From Hyalangium ruber (GTDB lineage: Bacteria; Myxococcota; Myxococcia; Myxococcales; Myxococcaceae): DNA of 64,000 nucleotides. The position numbers were made by a program, and so were the translations under genes. Shown here piece by piece: positions 8,755-17,150 of the stretch (positions are counted from its first letter, which is position 1; each line of letters starts with the position of its first letter). The notes under the pieces were generated by a model, which worked only from the letters and a program-made list of their open reading frames with translations, did no database searches and was not told the DNA's origin. The stretch is taken from contig NZ_JAXIVS010000024.1 of the NCBI RefSeq assembly GCF_034259325.1, forward strand, positions 1-64,000. The letters are read 5' to 3'.

Positions 8755-10248
8755 CTACATCTGCAGGTTGAACACGGACCAGTGCCAGAACACGCCATCG
8801 CGGAAATCCGCGTAGCGAATGCGGTACTGGTTCTGAGCAAGCATCACGCCGCCCTGTTTCAAGAACGGATTCTGGTTGGTGCCGTAGGGGAAGGGATCGT
8901 TCACCACCAGCCAAAGGCGGCCAGCACGGCGCTGGTAGCCGACGATCAGCACCACGTGCTCGGCGTCGGCATTGGCGATTCGATGGTTGTAGGAGATGCC
9001 GGCAATCACGGGTTGGCCAGCATCGATATTGGCCAGCACCGCGGCCGGTGAAATCGCGCCGGCCTCGGAGTAGGTGACGGTGCGGCCAGCGGCGGCGCGT
9101 GCGTAGTTGGACAGCATCGACAGCGTGCCACGGTTGGAGCCGCTGGGCACCACACAGGCGAAGCATTCCGAACCACAGGGCGCGGACGGGTGCGAGATCC
9201 TGCCGATGATGCCGCACTGGAAGTTCCCAGCCGGATTGACGTTGGGCACGCCATAGTGCTGGAAGACCATCTCGCCCACGGCCAGCCAGCACCAGACGTG
9301 GGTCTGCTGCCGCACGGCGGCGATGTCGAGCACGCGCCCACCCGTCCCAGCAGGTACCACGTTCATCGCCTGCTCCGCGCGCACGTCCGGGGTGCGCACG
9401 GGGGCAACGCGCTTTCGCCAGGCGCCGGCGAAACGCACTTCGCCGTCCTCGACGTAGGGTGCGATCACGTAGGGCGCGAAGTCCTGAGCCGCCAGGGTGC
9501 GGACCCGCGCGGCGTGCGCGTCCAGGGTGGCGTCCGAACGCGCCTGCCAGTCGGCGCCGTCCATCCTCTCCCAGATGGCTGCGTAGCGCGTCTCGCCTCC
9601 TCGCGAGTACACACTGATGTCCACTGGCACGAATCCCAGGGGTGTCAGCCGGTCATATTGCGCTTGGTACTGGGCCGCGCTCAGGTCGCTGCGCGACTCG
9701 AACTCGACGCCGGGCCGGCGTGTCCAGAGCGCAGCGTAGCGCGGCTCACCGTCCACGGCGTAGCCCACCACCGAGGCGGGCACGTACCCCTCCTGGGTCA
9801 ACTTGTCGGCCAATGCCTGGAAATGTTCGGCATCCATGTCCACGCGCACTTCCCAGGCCACGCCGACCTTGCGCTGCCAGATGGCGCCATAACGCGCGGT
9901 AGTGCCCTCGGAGTGGATGGCGAGCGAAACCGGCACGAAACCGCGCTGCTTAAGGCGTTCCAGGCGCTTCGTGAACTGGTCGAGGTTCAGGCCGAAGGAG
10001 GCCTGCCAAGCAACTTCGGGCTGTTGCACGAAGGCCGCGTGGTAGCGCACATCGTTTTCGTTGGCGACGCCGCTGATCTCGATGGGAACGTAGCCCTGCG
10101 GCGACAGGGTATCCATCGCCTCCTGCAGCGCCGCGGGCGTCAGGTTGTAGCGGGCTTCCCAGGGCTGGGCCATCGCGGACTGGTCGATAGCCAACCAGGC
10201 GGCGAAGAACGATACCCACTTCAGCAGCGCTTTCGCATTCCCGGCCAT
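8755..10248 (-). CDS. secreted BTRD1-repeat protein with AvrRpt2/C39-like cysteine protease domain
   Basis: A 497-residue exported protein. A signal peptide (residues 1-28, ending SAMA-Q) precedes five tandem repeats of about 50 residues at about 30-278. Each has a W-x-A/E-R start and a GF/GYVPV core followed by RYAAIW-type strands, the pattern of bacterial tandem repeat domain 1. Residues 303-497 are a papain-like domain of the C70/C39 type: QQTHVWCW (Gln314/315, Cys320), EHVVLIVGY (His431) and VVNDPF (Asn450/Asp451). Start ATG 10248 has GAGGAGG upstream. It is probably an extracellular peptidase. The repeats may bind polymer or cell wall. The next gene upstream is divergent. Confidence 0.8.
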   Translation of the reverse strand: MAGNAKALLKWVSFFAAWLAIDQSAMAQPWEARYNLTPAALQEAMDTLSPQGYVPIEISGVANENDVRYHAAFVQQPEVAWQASFGLNLDQFTKRLERLKQRGFVPVSLAIHSEGTTARYGAIWQRKVGVAWEVRVDMDAEHFQALADKLTQEGYVPASVVGYAVDGEPRYAALWTRRPGVEFESRSDLSAAQYQAQYDRLTPLGFVPVDISVYSRGGETRYAAIWERMDGADWQARSDATLDAHAARVRTLAAQDFAPYVIAPYVEDGEVRFAGAWRKRVAPVRTPDVRAEQAMNVVPAGTGGRVLDIAAVRQQTHVWCWLAVGEMVFQHYGVPNVNPAGNFQCGIIGRISHPSAPCGSECFACVVPSGSNRGTLSMLSNYARAAAGRTVTYSEAGAISPAAVLANIDAGQPVIAGISYNHRIANADAEHVVLIVGYQRRAGRLWLVVNDPFPYGTNQNPFLKQGGVMLAQNQYRIRYADFRDGVFWHWSVFNLQM

Positions 10249-10348
10249 GCACCCCTCCTCTGTTGGACCCTGGCGACTTCCAACGGCTCCTCGTTTTCCC
10301 CGTAGCAGCCCTCTACTCTGCTCCCTTCTTCGCCAGAAGGGGTGACAC

Positions 10349-11713
10349 ATGATTCCGTGGCGGATTCTGTGGAAGGCCGAAGCACTGTTCATGGTGTTGC
10401 TCGTGGGGTGCAGCAGCCTCCCGAAGGTCCCCCGAGTGGAGGACACAGGCCAGGAAAGAGCCGTTGTCCACATTCCCCGTAACGCTGGCCTACAACCCGT
10501 CACGCTGGAGCAAGCAGAGTTCCAGCAGGCCATGAGGCGCCTCTCGCGCGAGGTGCGGCTGTCAGGCACTCCGCGCCAGACGGTGGAGAAGATGTTTCAG
10601 ATGGATCCTCAGTTCGGCAACTACCTCTGGCTGGAGAAGGACAAGAAATTGGTGCCGCTGGGGCCGGGCGAGCCCCTGGAAGGGGCGTTGACGAACGAGG
10701 ACCTGGAGACGGCGGAACGCTACCGGCTCTGGTGCCAGCGCGTTCACAACTTCTACGGCGACTGTCTCGGGGGCGCGCTGGTGGGTGGGCGATACCTGGA
10801 CATGCACGGTCGCTACATCTGGGCGCTGGCCCTGAGCAAGAGCCCAGTAATCGATGAGACGAAGAAGGCGCTGAGAGAGATGGTGGAAGTCCGCGCGCTC
10901 ATCAGCACAGTCCTATGGACGTTGGGTTCCATGCTGCTGATCATGGCGATCAACCCCGTGGCTCCAGCACTGGTGGCGGTAGTCGGCACGGGACTGATTC
11001 TGTATGTGGGCGTTGACACGCTCCTCAACCTCGTGACCGGCTGGAGCCAGTTGATGGAAGAGGTGAAGGTGGCGACCACCTTCGAGCGGATCCGCGAGGC
11101 AGGCGAGCGCTTCGGGAAGATCATCGGACGCGAGGCAGCCCGCGCATTCGCCATGCTGCTGATGGCGGCAATCGGCTCGACGGCGAAACTGTTCGCGGCG
11201 AAGGTGCCGACGCTGCCCGGATCGGCGCAACTGTTCGTGCAGGCAGAGGACACGGCAAAAATCTCGCTGCCCGTGTTGGGCGCGGTGGAGGAGATTGCGC
11301 TGACGGCAGAGGGCGTGAGCGTAACCGTGGCCTCCGCCGCGATGACGATGGGAGCGAGTGGAAGTGGCGGCACGAGCCCCTGCATCGAGAAGCACCACAT
11401 CGCCACCATCTGCAACGACAAGTCCACCGCGCGCGGTGGACCGTGGACTCCCAGGTTCCGGGAGATCTTCGACAAGGCGGGAATGTCGATGGATGACCCG
11501 GTGAACAAGATGCCTCTGCCGGGGCACTACGGGCCACACCCCGAGCGGTATCACCAGATCGTCCTTGAGGAACTGCGAGGTGCAACGTTGACCTGTCGTA
11601 GCATTGTGGAGTGCCGGAGGGCGTTGACCGGCGCACTCCAGAAACTGGCCAAGCAGATCGCCACCCCAGGAACAGAGCTGAACCAACTCGTCACCCAGCA
11701 GCAACCGCGCTAG
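10349..11713 (+). CDS. Sit-like lipoprotein toxin with C-terminal AHH/HNH-type nuclease domain
   Basis: A 454-residue lipoprotein. A basic-hydrophobic leader ends in a lipobox (LLVGC, Cys21). The middle (about 180-335) has several hydrophobic stretches. The C-terminal 345-415 segment carries EKHHIATICND, GGPWTPRF, DPVNKMPLPGH and GPHPERYH, the conserved blocks of AHH-type nucleases of the HNH fold (His349/350, His397). The gene is followed after 12 bases by an Imm11-type immunity gene. This architecture matches the SitA toxins of Myxococcus, lipoproteins passed between kin by TraAB-dependent outer-membrane exchange. Delivery by that route is inference, since traAB are not in the window. Confidence 0.8.
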   Translation: MIPWRILWKAEALFMVLLVGCSSLPKVPRVEDTGQERAVVHIPRNAGLQPVTLEQAEFQQAMRRLSREVRLSGTPRQTVEKMFQMDPQFGNYLWLEKDKKLVPLGPGEPLEGALTNEDLETAERYRLWCQRVHNFYGDCLGGALVGGRYLDMHGRYIWALALSKSPVIDETKKALREMVEVRALISTVLWTLGSMLLIMAINPVAPALVAVVGTGLILYVGVDTLLNLVTGWSQLMEEVKVATTFERIREAGERFGKIIGREAARAFAMLLMAAIGSTAKLFAAKVPTLPGSAQLFVQAEDTAKISLPVLGAVEEIALTAEGVSVTVASAAMTMGASGSGGTSPCIEKHHIATICNDKSTARGGPWTPRFREIFDKAGMSMDDPVNKMPLPGHYGPHPERYHQIVLEELRGATLTCRSIVECRRALTGALQKLAKQIATPGTELNQLVTQQQPR

Positions 11714-11725
11714 ATCATCGCGCCC

Positions 11726-12289
11726 ATGCCCAAGCGTTTCTTCAAGCTCGCCGACGATGTGAATGTCCCGCACCGCTGGCATCTAGCGATGCCCAGGGAC
11801 CGTCAGAGCCTCAAAGTGGATGACGGGCAATTCATGCGCGGGGAACCCGTCCACATCAGGGATCGTTTGAGAATCCCCATCGAGATCGCTGGCAACCCAC
11901 TAGACTTCACGGAGGCGGGGATCAGCATCCCTGTGGTTCATGTCCGGGTCGCGTCCATGTTCGCGGAATTGGCCCCTGACGACGTGCAACTCATGCCCGT
12001 GGATGTGGATGGCCATCCGGATCAATACCTCATCCTCGTAGCCACACGGCTCATCCGCTGTATCGACGAAAAGGCGTCCCGGATCGAACTCTGGACTCAT
12101 GAGGACGGAGTGCCCGAAAAGGTCGGTCAGTATTTCTCGGTGCGTGACATGCGCATCGAGAAGGCGAAGGTGCAAAGCGCCAAGGTGTTCCGTTGCGAGG
12201 GATGGATGGGCCCGCTGATCGTCTCCGGGGAGATCAAGGACGCCTTGGATCGCATAGGGGCCACAGGCACTAGGTTCGAGGAGGTCTAA
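11726..12289 (+). CDS. immunity protein, Imm11 (MXAN_0049-type)
   Basis: A 187-residue cytosolic protein with the recognisable course of the Imm11 family: an opening MPKRFFKLADDV-VPHRWHL, then PVVHVRVASMFAELAPDDVQ, then QYLILVATRLIRCIDEKAS, and an end in SGEIKDALDRIGATGTRFEE. In myxobacteria such proteins lie just downstream of nuclease toxins and neutralise them. The 12-base spacing from the toxin gene indicates a bicistronic message, and a strong hairpin follows the stop. The expected partner is the nuclease domain of the upstream product. Specificity is inferred from position. Confidence 0.85.
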   Translation: MPKRFFKLADDVNVPHRWHLAMPRDRQSLKVDDGQFMRGEPVHIRDRLRIPIEIAGNPLDFTEAGISIPVVHVRVASMFAELAPDDVQLMPVDVDGHPDQYLILVATRLIRCIDEKASRIELWTHEDGVPEKVGQYFSVRDMRIEKAKVQSAKVFRCEGWMGPLIVSGEIKDALDRIGATGTRFEEV

Positions 12290-12318
12290 CCACGCCCGCG
12301 GGGTGTCCGCGGACGTGG
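12290..12318. terminator. stem-loop terminator between convergent genes
   Basis: CCACGCCCGCGG and CCGCGGACGTGG form a 12-bp stem with one mismatch around a GGTGT loop. It starts one base after the immunity gene stop and sits between two converging genes, so it can serve both. No U-tract follows, as is common at high G+C. Confidence 0.55.
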
Positions 12319-12336
12319 CCTGACGCTACTGTCCGC

Positions 12337-13887
12337 TCAGCGGTAATCCCACTTCTGGTTCGCGCCGCCGTTGCACTCCCAGATGTGCAGCCGGGCGCCG
12401 CTCGCCGAGTTCCAGTCCTTGATGTCGACGCACTTGTTAGCAAGCACGCTGACCAGGTCCCCTGCCCCACTCAGCACGAACTGCTGGGCCGCGTTGCCAT
12501 TGCAGTTGGCGAGCTGGATGGCCGCTCCGTTGGCGGTCGACGCCCAGGCCACGTCCATGCACTTGCCTCCCGCCTGGAGCGTGCCGTTGATGAAGGTCCA
12601 CTTCTGCGCGCCGGTGCCGTTGCAGTCCCACATCTGGAGCTGCACGCCATCGGAGAAGTTCGAGTTGGGAACGTCGATGCACTTGCCATTCCAGCGCGAG
12701 ATGAACGACGCCCCTCCGCCTCCACCGCCGCTCGTCCTCAGCGTCAGGCCATAGGTGCTCAGGATGGGATTGATGGGCTGGTAGAACGTCTGCGGAGGAT
12801 TGCCGTTGGCGCACGTCCCCGCCACGCCGGAAGTCACGCCCTGGGCCTGATTGCCGGAGATGACCGCTCCACCGGAGTCGCCTCCGTCGGCACAGGCGTT
12901 GGTCTTGTGAAGACCGTAGACGGGGCCCACGGAGTAGTTGACCGTCACGTTCTTCGCCTCGAGCGTCCCACACCGCCAGCCGGTGGTGTAGCCGGAGCGA
13001 CAGATGGAGGCGCCCACCGGAGCCTCCTGCGAGCCGGCGACCGTCACGTTGCCGCCGTTGTAGTTGTAGACCCAGGGCTGGGGAGTCCAGGAGCCGTTGG
13101 TCGCCACCCAGCCGAAGTCATTGCCAGGGAAGACGGAGGCCCGGATGGTCCCCATCGCCACGCCGTTGAACCCGGTGGTGGTGGTGCCCGCCCCGCCACA
13201 GTGTCCCGCGGTGACGAACCCCCCGTTGACGGAGAAGCCCACCGAGCAGCGGTAGTTGGTGAAGTAGTACGGGTCACCGCCACGCACGTCATAGGCGGGC
13301 TGGGGCGCCTGCGTGGAGTGTACAACGCGGATGCTGCCGTCGCGCGCGCCGCTGCTGCGGGCGATGAAGGCGTCGGTGCGGAGCTTCGACTGACTGGCGG
13401 TGTCCGCATGGACGACGACGGTGTTGGTGGCGGGGTCAACGTGCCACGAGTGGATGGCGGGAGAGAGCTCCTGGACATTGCGGTCCAGCTCCGCCTTCAC
13501 CCGCTCCAGCTGCTCCTGACTCCGCTTCACGAGTTGGGGCCGCGCACCGGCGAGGCGGACACGCGCGGCGCTGGCCTCGTCGGTGACCGCGACGATGAGC
13601 TGGCTGCCGGACGCATCGAGCCAGGCGCCGCCAAACTTCGCGCCGAGTTGCTCACGCAGCGTCTTCTCGAGCTGAGGAGCCTTCGCCTCGAACGCGAGCC
13701 GGCGGTGGACCTGCTCCTCGGTGAGGCCCAGGTCGCGCCGCATCGCGGAGACGAGCTCCGACGACACGTCCCGCACGGACACGGTTTCCTGGGGAGCGGC
13801 CTCGGCGGAGGTGGGAGTGCCGACCAGCGTGGCGATTCCGGCGAACATCGCCGTGGTGGCGGAGAGCCAATCAAACTTTCGGTTCAT
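12337..13887 (-). CDS. alpha-lytic-type serine protease with ricin-B lectin domain
   Basis: A 516-residue secreted zymogen. A signal peptide (1-30, ending SAEA) is followed by a long propeptide of the alpha-lytic protease type (about 31-198), which acts as folding chaperone. The protease domain is about 200-384, with the triad in TAGHC (His229), GNDFGW (Asp257) and GGDSGGA (Ser338) and paired Cys residues. After a Gly-rich linker (388-393) a ricin-B/CBM13 trefoil (about 395-516) shows three Q-x-W-type repeats (AQKW, AQQF, NQKW). The ATG at 13887 begins the signal peptide; an in-frame GTG at 13911 is an alternative. It is likely a predatory extracellular peptidase targeted to sugar polymers. 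Confidence 0.9.
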   Translation of the reverse strand: MNRKFDWLSATTAMFAGIATLVGTPTSAEAAPQETVSVRDVSSELVSAMRRDLGLTEEQVHRRLAFEAKAPQLEKTLREQLGAKFGGAWLDASGSQLIVAVTDEASAARVRLAGARPQLVKRSQEQLERVKAELDRNVQELSPAIHSWHVDPATNTVVVHADTASQSKLRTDAFIARSSGARDGSIRVVHSTQAPQPAYDVRGGDPYYFTNYRCSVGFSVNGGFVTAGHCGGAGTTTTGFNGVAMGTIRASVFPGNDFGWVATNGSWTPQPWVYNYNGGNVTVAGSQEAPVGASICRSGYTTGWRCGTLEAKNVTVNYSVGPVYGLHKTNACADGGDSGGAVISGNQAQGVTSGVAGTCANGNPPQTFYQPINPILSTYGLTLRTSGGGGGGASFISRWNGKCIDVPNSNFSDGVQLQMWDCNGTGAQKWTFINGTLQAGGKCMDVAWASTANGAAIQLANCNGNAAQQFVLSGAGDLVSVLANKCVDIKDWNSASGARLHIWECNGGANQKWDYR

Positions 13888-14087
13888 GGGAATGGAAGGA
13901 GTTGGGTCCACGGCAGAGGCGGATGCGAACGCCAGGGCGGAGGTGTCCCTGCGCGTGGAGGTTGGGATGTCCCCGACGTTTCGCGGGTGTCCCAGAGCAC
14001 AGGCTATGCCAGCGCTTTCAAGAGCCTTCCAGGTAAGCTCTCAGAGCAAGCATTCCCACGTACGAGGGATTTCCCTCTTCCCTGCCT

Positions 14088-14123
14088 GGTAACAGGAGTG
14101 ATCAGGTGATCACTCTTGTTACC
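14088..14123. other. 17-bp inverted repeat (terminator or operator)
   Basis: GGTAACAGGAGTGATCA and TGATCACTCTTGTTACC are complementary except for one position (G-T) and are separated by GG. The element lies 13 bases beyond the stop of the minus-strand hydratase gene and about 200 bases before the start of the protease gene, so it may end hydratase transcription. The near-perfect symmetry and absent T-tract also allow a protein-binding site for the protease promoter. Confidence 0.45.
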
Positions 14124-14136
14124 ACCGTGCGCTCGC

Positions 14137-14913
14137 TCAGCGGCCCTTGTAGGCGGGCTTGCGCTTCTCGGCGAAGGCGCGCAGGCCCTCCAGCCGATCC
14201 TCCGTCTTGAGGACCTCTTCGTACTTGCGCAGCTCCAGCGCCAGCGCGTCGTCCAGCTCCAGCCCCGTGCCCTCGTCGATGGCGTGCTTGGCGGTGGCCA
14301 CGGCGATGGGCGCGTTCTCCACGATGGCCTCCGCCAGCGAGAAGGCCATCTCCAGCAGGTGTCCCTCCGGAGCCAGCCGGTTCACCAGGCCGATGCTGAA
14401 CGCCTCCGCCGCGTTGGTGCGCCGGCCGGTGAGGATCAGGTCCTTGGCGCGTCCCGGGCCGATCAGCCGGGCGAGCCGCTGCGTTCCACCACCGCCGGGG
14501 ATGATGCCGAGCTTCACCTCGGTAAGGCCCAGCTCCGCGGCGGGCGCCGCCACCCGCAAGTCACACGAGAGCGCCAGCTCGGTGCCTCCGCCGAAGGCCG
14601 CCCCGTTGATGGCGGCGATGAAGATGCAGTCGCTCTTTTCGATGGCGCGGAAGGTCTGCCGCAGCCCATCCAGGAAGGCGCGTACCTCCGGCTCGCTCAT
14701 GGTGGCGCGCTCCTTGAGGTCCGCGCCGGCGCAGAAAGCCTTGTCCCCGGCGCCGGTGATGATGACCGCCCGGACCTGTCGGCCCGAGGAGACGCGCGTC
14801 ACCATCTCCCCGAGCTCCCGGAGCATGGCCCGGCTGATCGCGTTGCGACGGTCCTCCCCGTCGATGGTCCAGATCTCGATGGCTCCCCGTGCGTCGACCT
14901 TGAATTCCGGCAT
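14137..14913 (-). CDS. enoyl-CoA hydratase family protein, LiuC/methylglutaconyl-CoA hydratase-like
   Basis: A 258-residue crotonase-fold enzyme of standard length. The oxyanion-hole segments are FCAGADLKE and [12 protein letters not shown]. The two catalytic Glu positions are in [14 protein letters not shown] and [20 protein letters not shown]. The [17 protein letters not shown] block resembles AUH/LiuC enzymes, which hydrate 3-methylglutaconyl-CoA to HMG-CoA in leucine breakdown. An HMG-CoA lyase gene, the next step, lies 7 kb away. Substrate assignment is tentative because the crotonase family is broad. The gene stands alone and is followed by the 17-bp inverted repeat. Confidence 0.8.
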   Translation of the reverse strand: MPEFKVDARGAIEIWTIDGEDRRNAISRAMLRELGEMVTRVSSGRQVRAVIITGAGDKAFCAGADLKERATMSEPEVRAFLDGLRQTFRAIEKSDCIFIAAINGAAFGGGTELALSCDLRVAAPAAELGLTEVKLGIIPGGGGTQRLARLIGPGRAKDLILTGRRTNAAEAFSIGLVNRLAPEGHLLEMAFSLAEAIVENAPIAVATAKHAIDEGTGLELDDALALELRKYEEVLKTEDRLEGLRAFAEKRKPAYKGR

Positions 14914-15015
14914 GTTGGCTCCCCTTCCAGGCCCTGGGTCGGGCCGCCGCTGTCCGAGGCAGCCTGCGGCGTTCGCGCCAACCTGGCAAGGTCGAAGCGG
15001 TTAGAGTGAGAGGGT

Positions 15016-16938
15016 ATGCGCACCGCGTCGAGACACCTGCCCCGCCTGGCTCCCTGGCTGCTGATCCTGGGAGCCCTGCTCCCCCTCGTGGCCCTGGCCC
15101 GCAGCGGCGGTGGAGAGCACTACACCAGCGGCGACAGGGACTCGGGAGGCGGGGGAGATGGCGTCGATCTCTACCTCCTCTTCCGGCTCCTGGAGCTGGT
15201 CATCCGCTACCCCAAGGTGGGGATCCCGCTGCTGCTCATCGGCGGCCTCGTCTACTACTTCTACAACCGGAACGTTCACCCCACGGGGGCGACCCGGCGC
15301 GCCCTCCAGCGGCGCGAGGCCGACCAGCGCACCCAGGTCTCCGAGCAGGACGTCCAGGGCTGGGTCCGGGCGCTGAAGAGCAAGGACCCCCAGTTCGAGC
15401 CCCAGGTCATGCTCGACAAGGTGCGCCAGCTCTTCCCTGCCCTGCAGGAGGCCTGGTTCAAGAGGGAGCTCACCCCGGTGCGCCCGTTCCTCTCGGACGC
15501 CACGTATCAGCGCTTCAACGTGCAGTTGCGGCTCATGAACGACCAGGGTGTGCGGGACGCCATCGCCGACATCCGGCTGCTGGGCGTGCAGATCATCGGG
15601 CTTCAGCAGAGCGAGTGGTTCGACAGCCTCCACGTCCGCGTGCGCGCCGAGATGCGCGACACGGATGTCCCCGCGAGCCACTCGGATGAACAGGCCCGCG
15701 CCGCCGCGCAGAAGGCGCCCCCCGAGGCCTTCACGGAGGTGTGGACCTTCGTGCGCAAGCCCGGCGTGCAGACGCGGATCGGCCAGGACCTGTACCAGGG
15801 CAAGTGCCCCAACTGCGGGGCGCCCTATAAAGGAGGGGCCGCGAACGTCTGCGAGTACTGCGGCGCCATCGTCAACTCGGGCAACTACGACTGGACGCTC
15901 TCGGAGATCACCCAGGGCAGCGAGTTCAACCGCTACGAGCCCGCGGTGCAGGGGCTGCGCGAGGCGCGTCAGGCGGATCCGGCGCTCAACCTGGAGGTCC
16001 TCGAGGACCGTGCCTCGCTGCTGTTCTGGAAGTGGATCGACGCGCAGAGCCGGGGCGATGCGAAGTGGATGGCCCAGGTGGCGCGCGACGAGCTGAGCGC
16101 CCAGCTGGGTGAGGAACTGGAAGCGCTGCGTCAGCAGGGCAAGCGCCGCCTCATCCTGGAGTGCGCCGTAGGCGCCGTGAACACCCGGGCCTTCGAGGTT
16201 CACCCCGAGGGCTACGATCAGGCCTACGTGGAGATCCGCTGGAGCGCGCGCATGGGCCTGGCCCCCGCGGGCGGGCGTCCTCCGCAGCTTCCCACGGTGC
16301 CTCAGCGCTGGGTCTTCACGCTGACGCGCAAGCACGGCGCGAAGACGAACACGGGCAACGGCATGGCCACCGATCGCTGCCCCCAGTGCAACGCGCCCCT
16401 GACCAGTACGGGCGCCAATACCTGCACCTACTGCGGCGCGCAGCTCAGCAGCGGCGAGCAGGACTGGGTGCTCGCCTCCGCCTCGCTCTATGAGACGTGG
16501 AGCGCGCGCGGGCGTGTGCCCTCCCCGGCCATGAGCCGTCCGGTGGACGCCAGCCCGGTGCCCACCGGCCCGGTCCAGGCCACCGGGACGGACACGGTGA
16601 TGGACCTCCAGGAGCGCGAGCGGATGCTCTACATGATGGCCGCCATCGCCGCCGCGGACGGGACGGTGGACGCCGGCGAGCGCAAGCTGCTCAAGCTGTG
16701 CGCCACGCGCTGGAACGTGTCCTGGCAGAACGTGGAGATGGCGCTGGGCGCGGGGCCTCAGCTCTTCAACCGGCTGATCCCCCGGGGCAGCCCTGAGGCC
16801 TCCGTCTTCCTCCGCCACCTGGTGGAGATGGCGATGGTGGACGGACGCGTGGACCGCAAGGAGCGACGCCTGCTGGAGGCTGCCGCCGCGCACCTCAACG
16901 TCCTGCCCCAGCTCGAGTCGATGCTCGGGCGACAATGA
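15016..16938 (+). CDS. Tim44-like membrane protein with zinc ribbons and TerB-like domain
   Basis: A 640-residue protein. A signal or membrane segment (about 10-28) and a second hydrophobic helix (about 68-84, VGIPLLLIGGLVYYFY) are followed by two Tim44-like domains. Each ends in a four-Cys zinc ribbon: CPNCGAPYKGGAANVCEYCG and CPQCNAPLTSTGANTCTYCG. The last 95 residues contain two acidic TerB-like helical pairs (AAADGTVDAGERKLL and VEMAMVDGRVDRKERRLLEA). The duplicated Tim44/ribbon unit is clear. The function is unknown. The family is often found as membrane-linked proteins near tellurite-type genes. The gene stands alone, divergent from the hydratase gene. Confidence 0.75.
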   Translation: MRTASRHLPRLAPWLLILGALLPLVALARSGGGEHYTSGDRDSGGGGDGVDLYLLFRLLELVIRYPKVGIPLLLIGGLVYYFYNRNVHPTGATRRALQRREADQRTQVSEQDVQGWVRALKSKDPQFEPQVMLDKVRQLFPALQEAWFKRELTPVRPFLSDATYQRFNVQLRLMNDQGVRDAIADIRLLGVQIIGLQQSEWFDSLHVRVRAEMRDTDVPASHSDEQARAAAQKAPPEAFTEVWTFVRKPGVQTRIGQDLYQGKCPNCGAPYKGGAANVCEYCGAIVNSGNYDWTLSEITQGSEFNRYEPAVQGLREARQADPALNLEVLEDRASLLFWKWIDAQSRGDAKWMAQVARDELSAQLGEELEALRQQGKRRLILECAVGAVNTRAFEVHPEGYDQAYVEIRWSARMGLAPAGGRPPQLPTVPQRWVFTLTRKHGAKTNTGNGMATDRCPQCNAPLTSTGANTCTYCGAQLSSGEQDWVLASASLYETWSARGRVPSPAMSRPVDASPVPTGPVQATGTDTVMDLQERERMLYMMAAIAAADGTVDAGERKLLKLCATRWNVSWQNVEMALGAGPQLFNRLIPRGSPEASVFLRHLVEMAMVDGRVDRKERRLLEAAAAHLNVLPQLESMLGRQ

Positions 16939-17150
16939 GCTCGTACCTTCACCCAGGGCGCCCTCCCTCCCCCTACTGACTACCTATACCCCCCTCGGAT
17001 GGGGCTACGGGGCTCTAGACTTGTAAGATTTTACTTATTGGATAGACCTGTAAAACGAGACAACCCCTTCCCGCCCCCCTGATCCGTTCCTAGGTTGGAA
17101 TTGCGCGAGGCTGACACCTGGCCCGTCCGCGCTGAAAGGGAGGGCGTACC

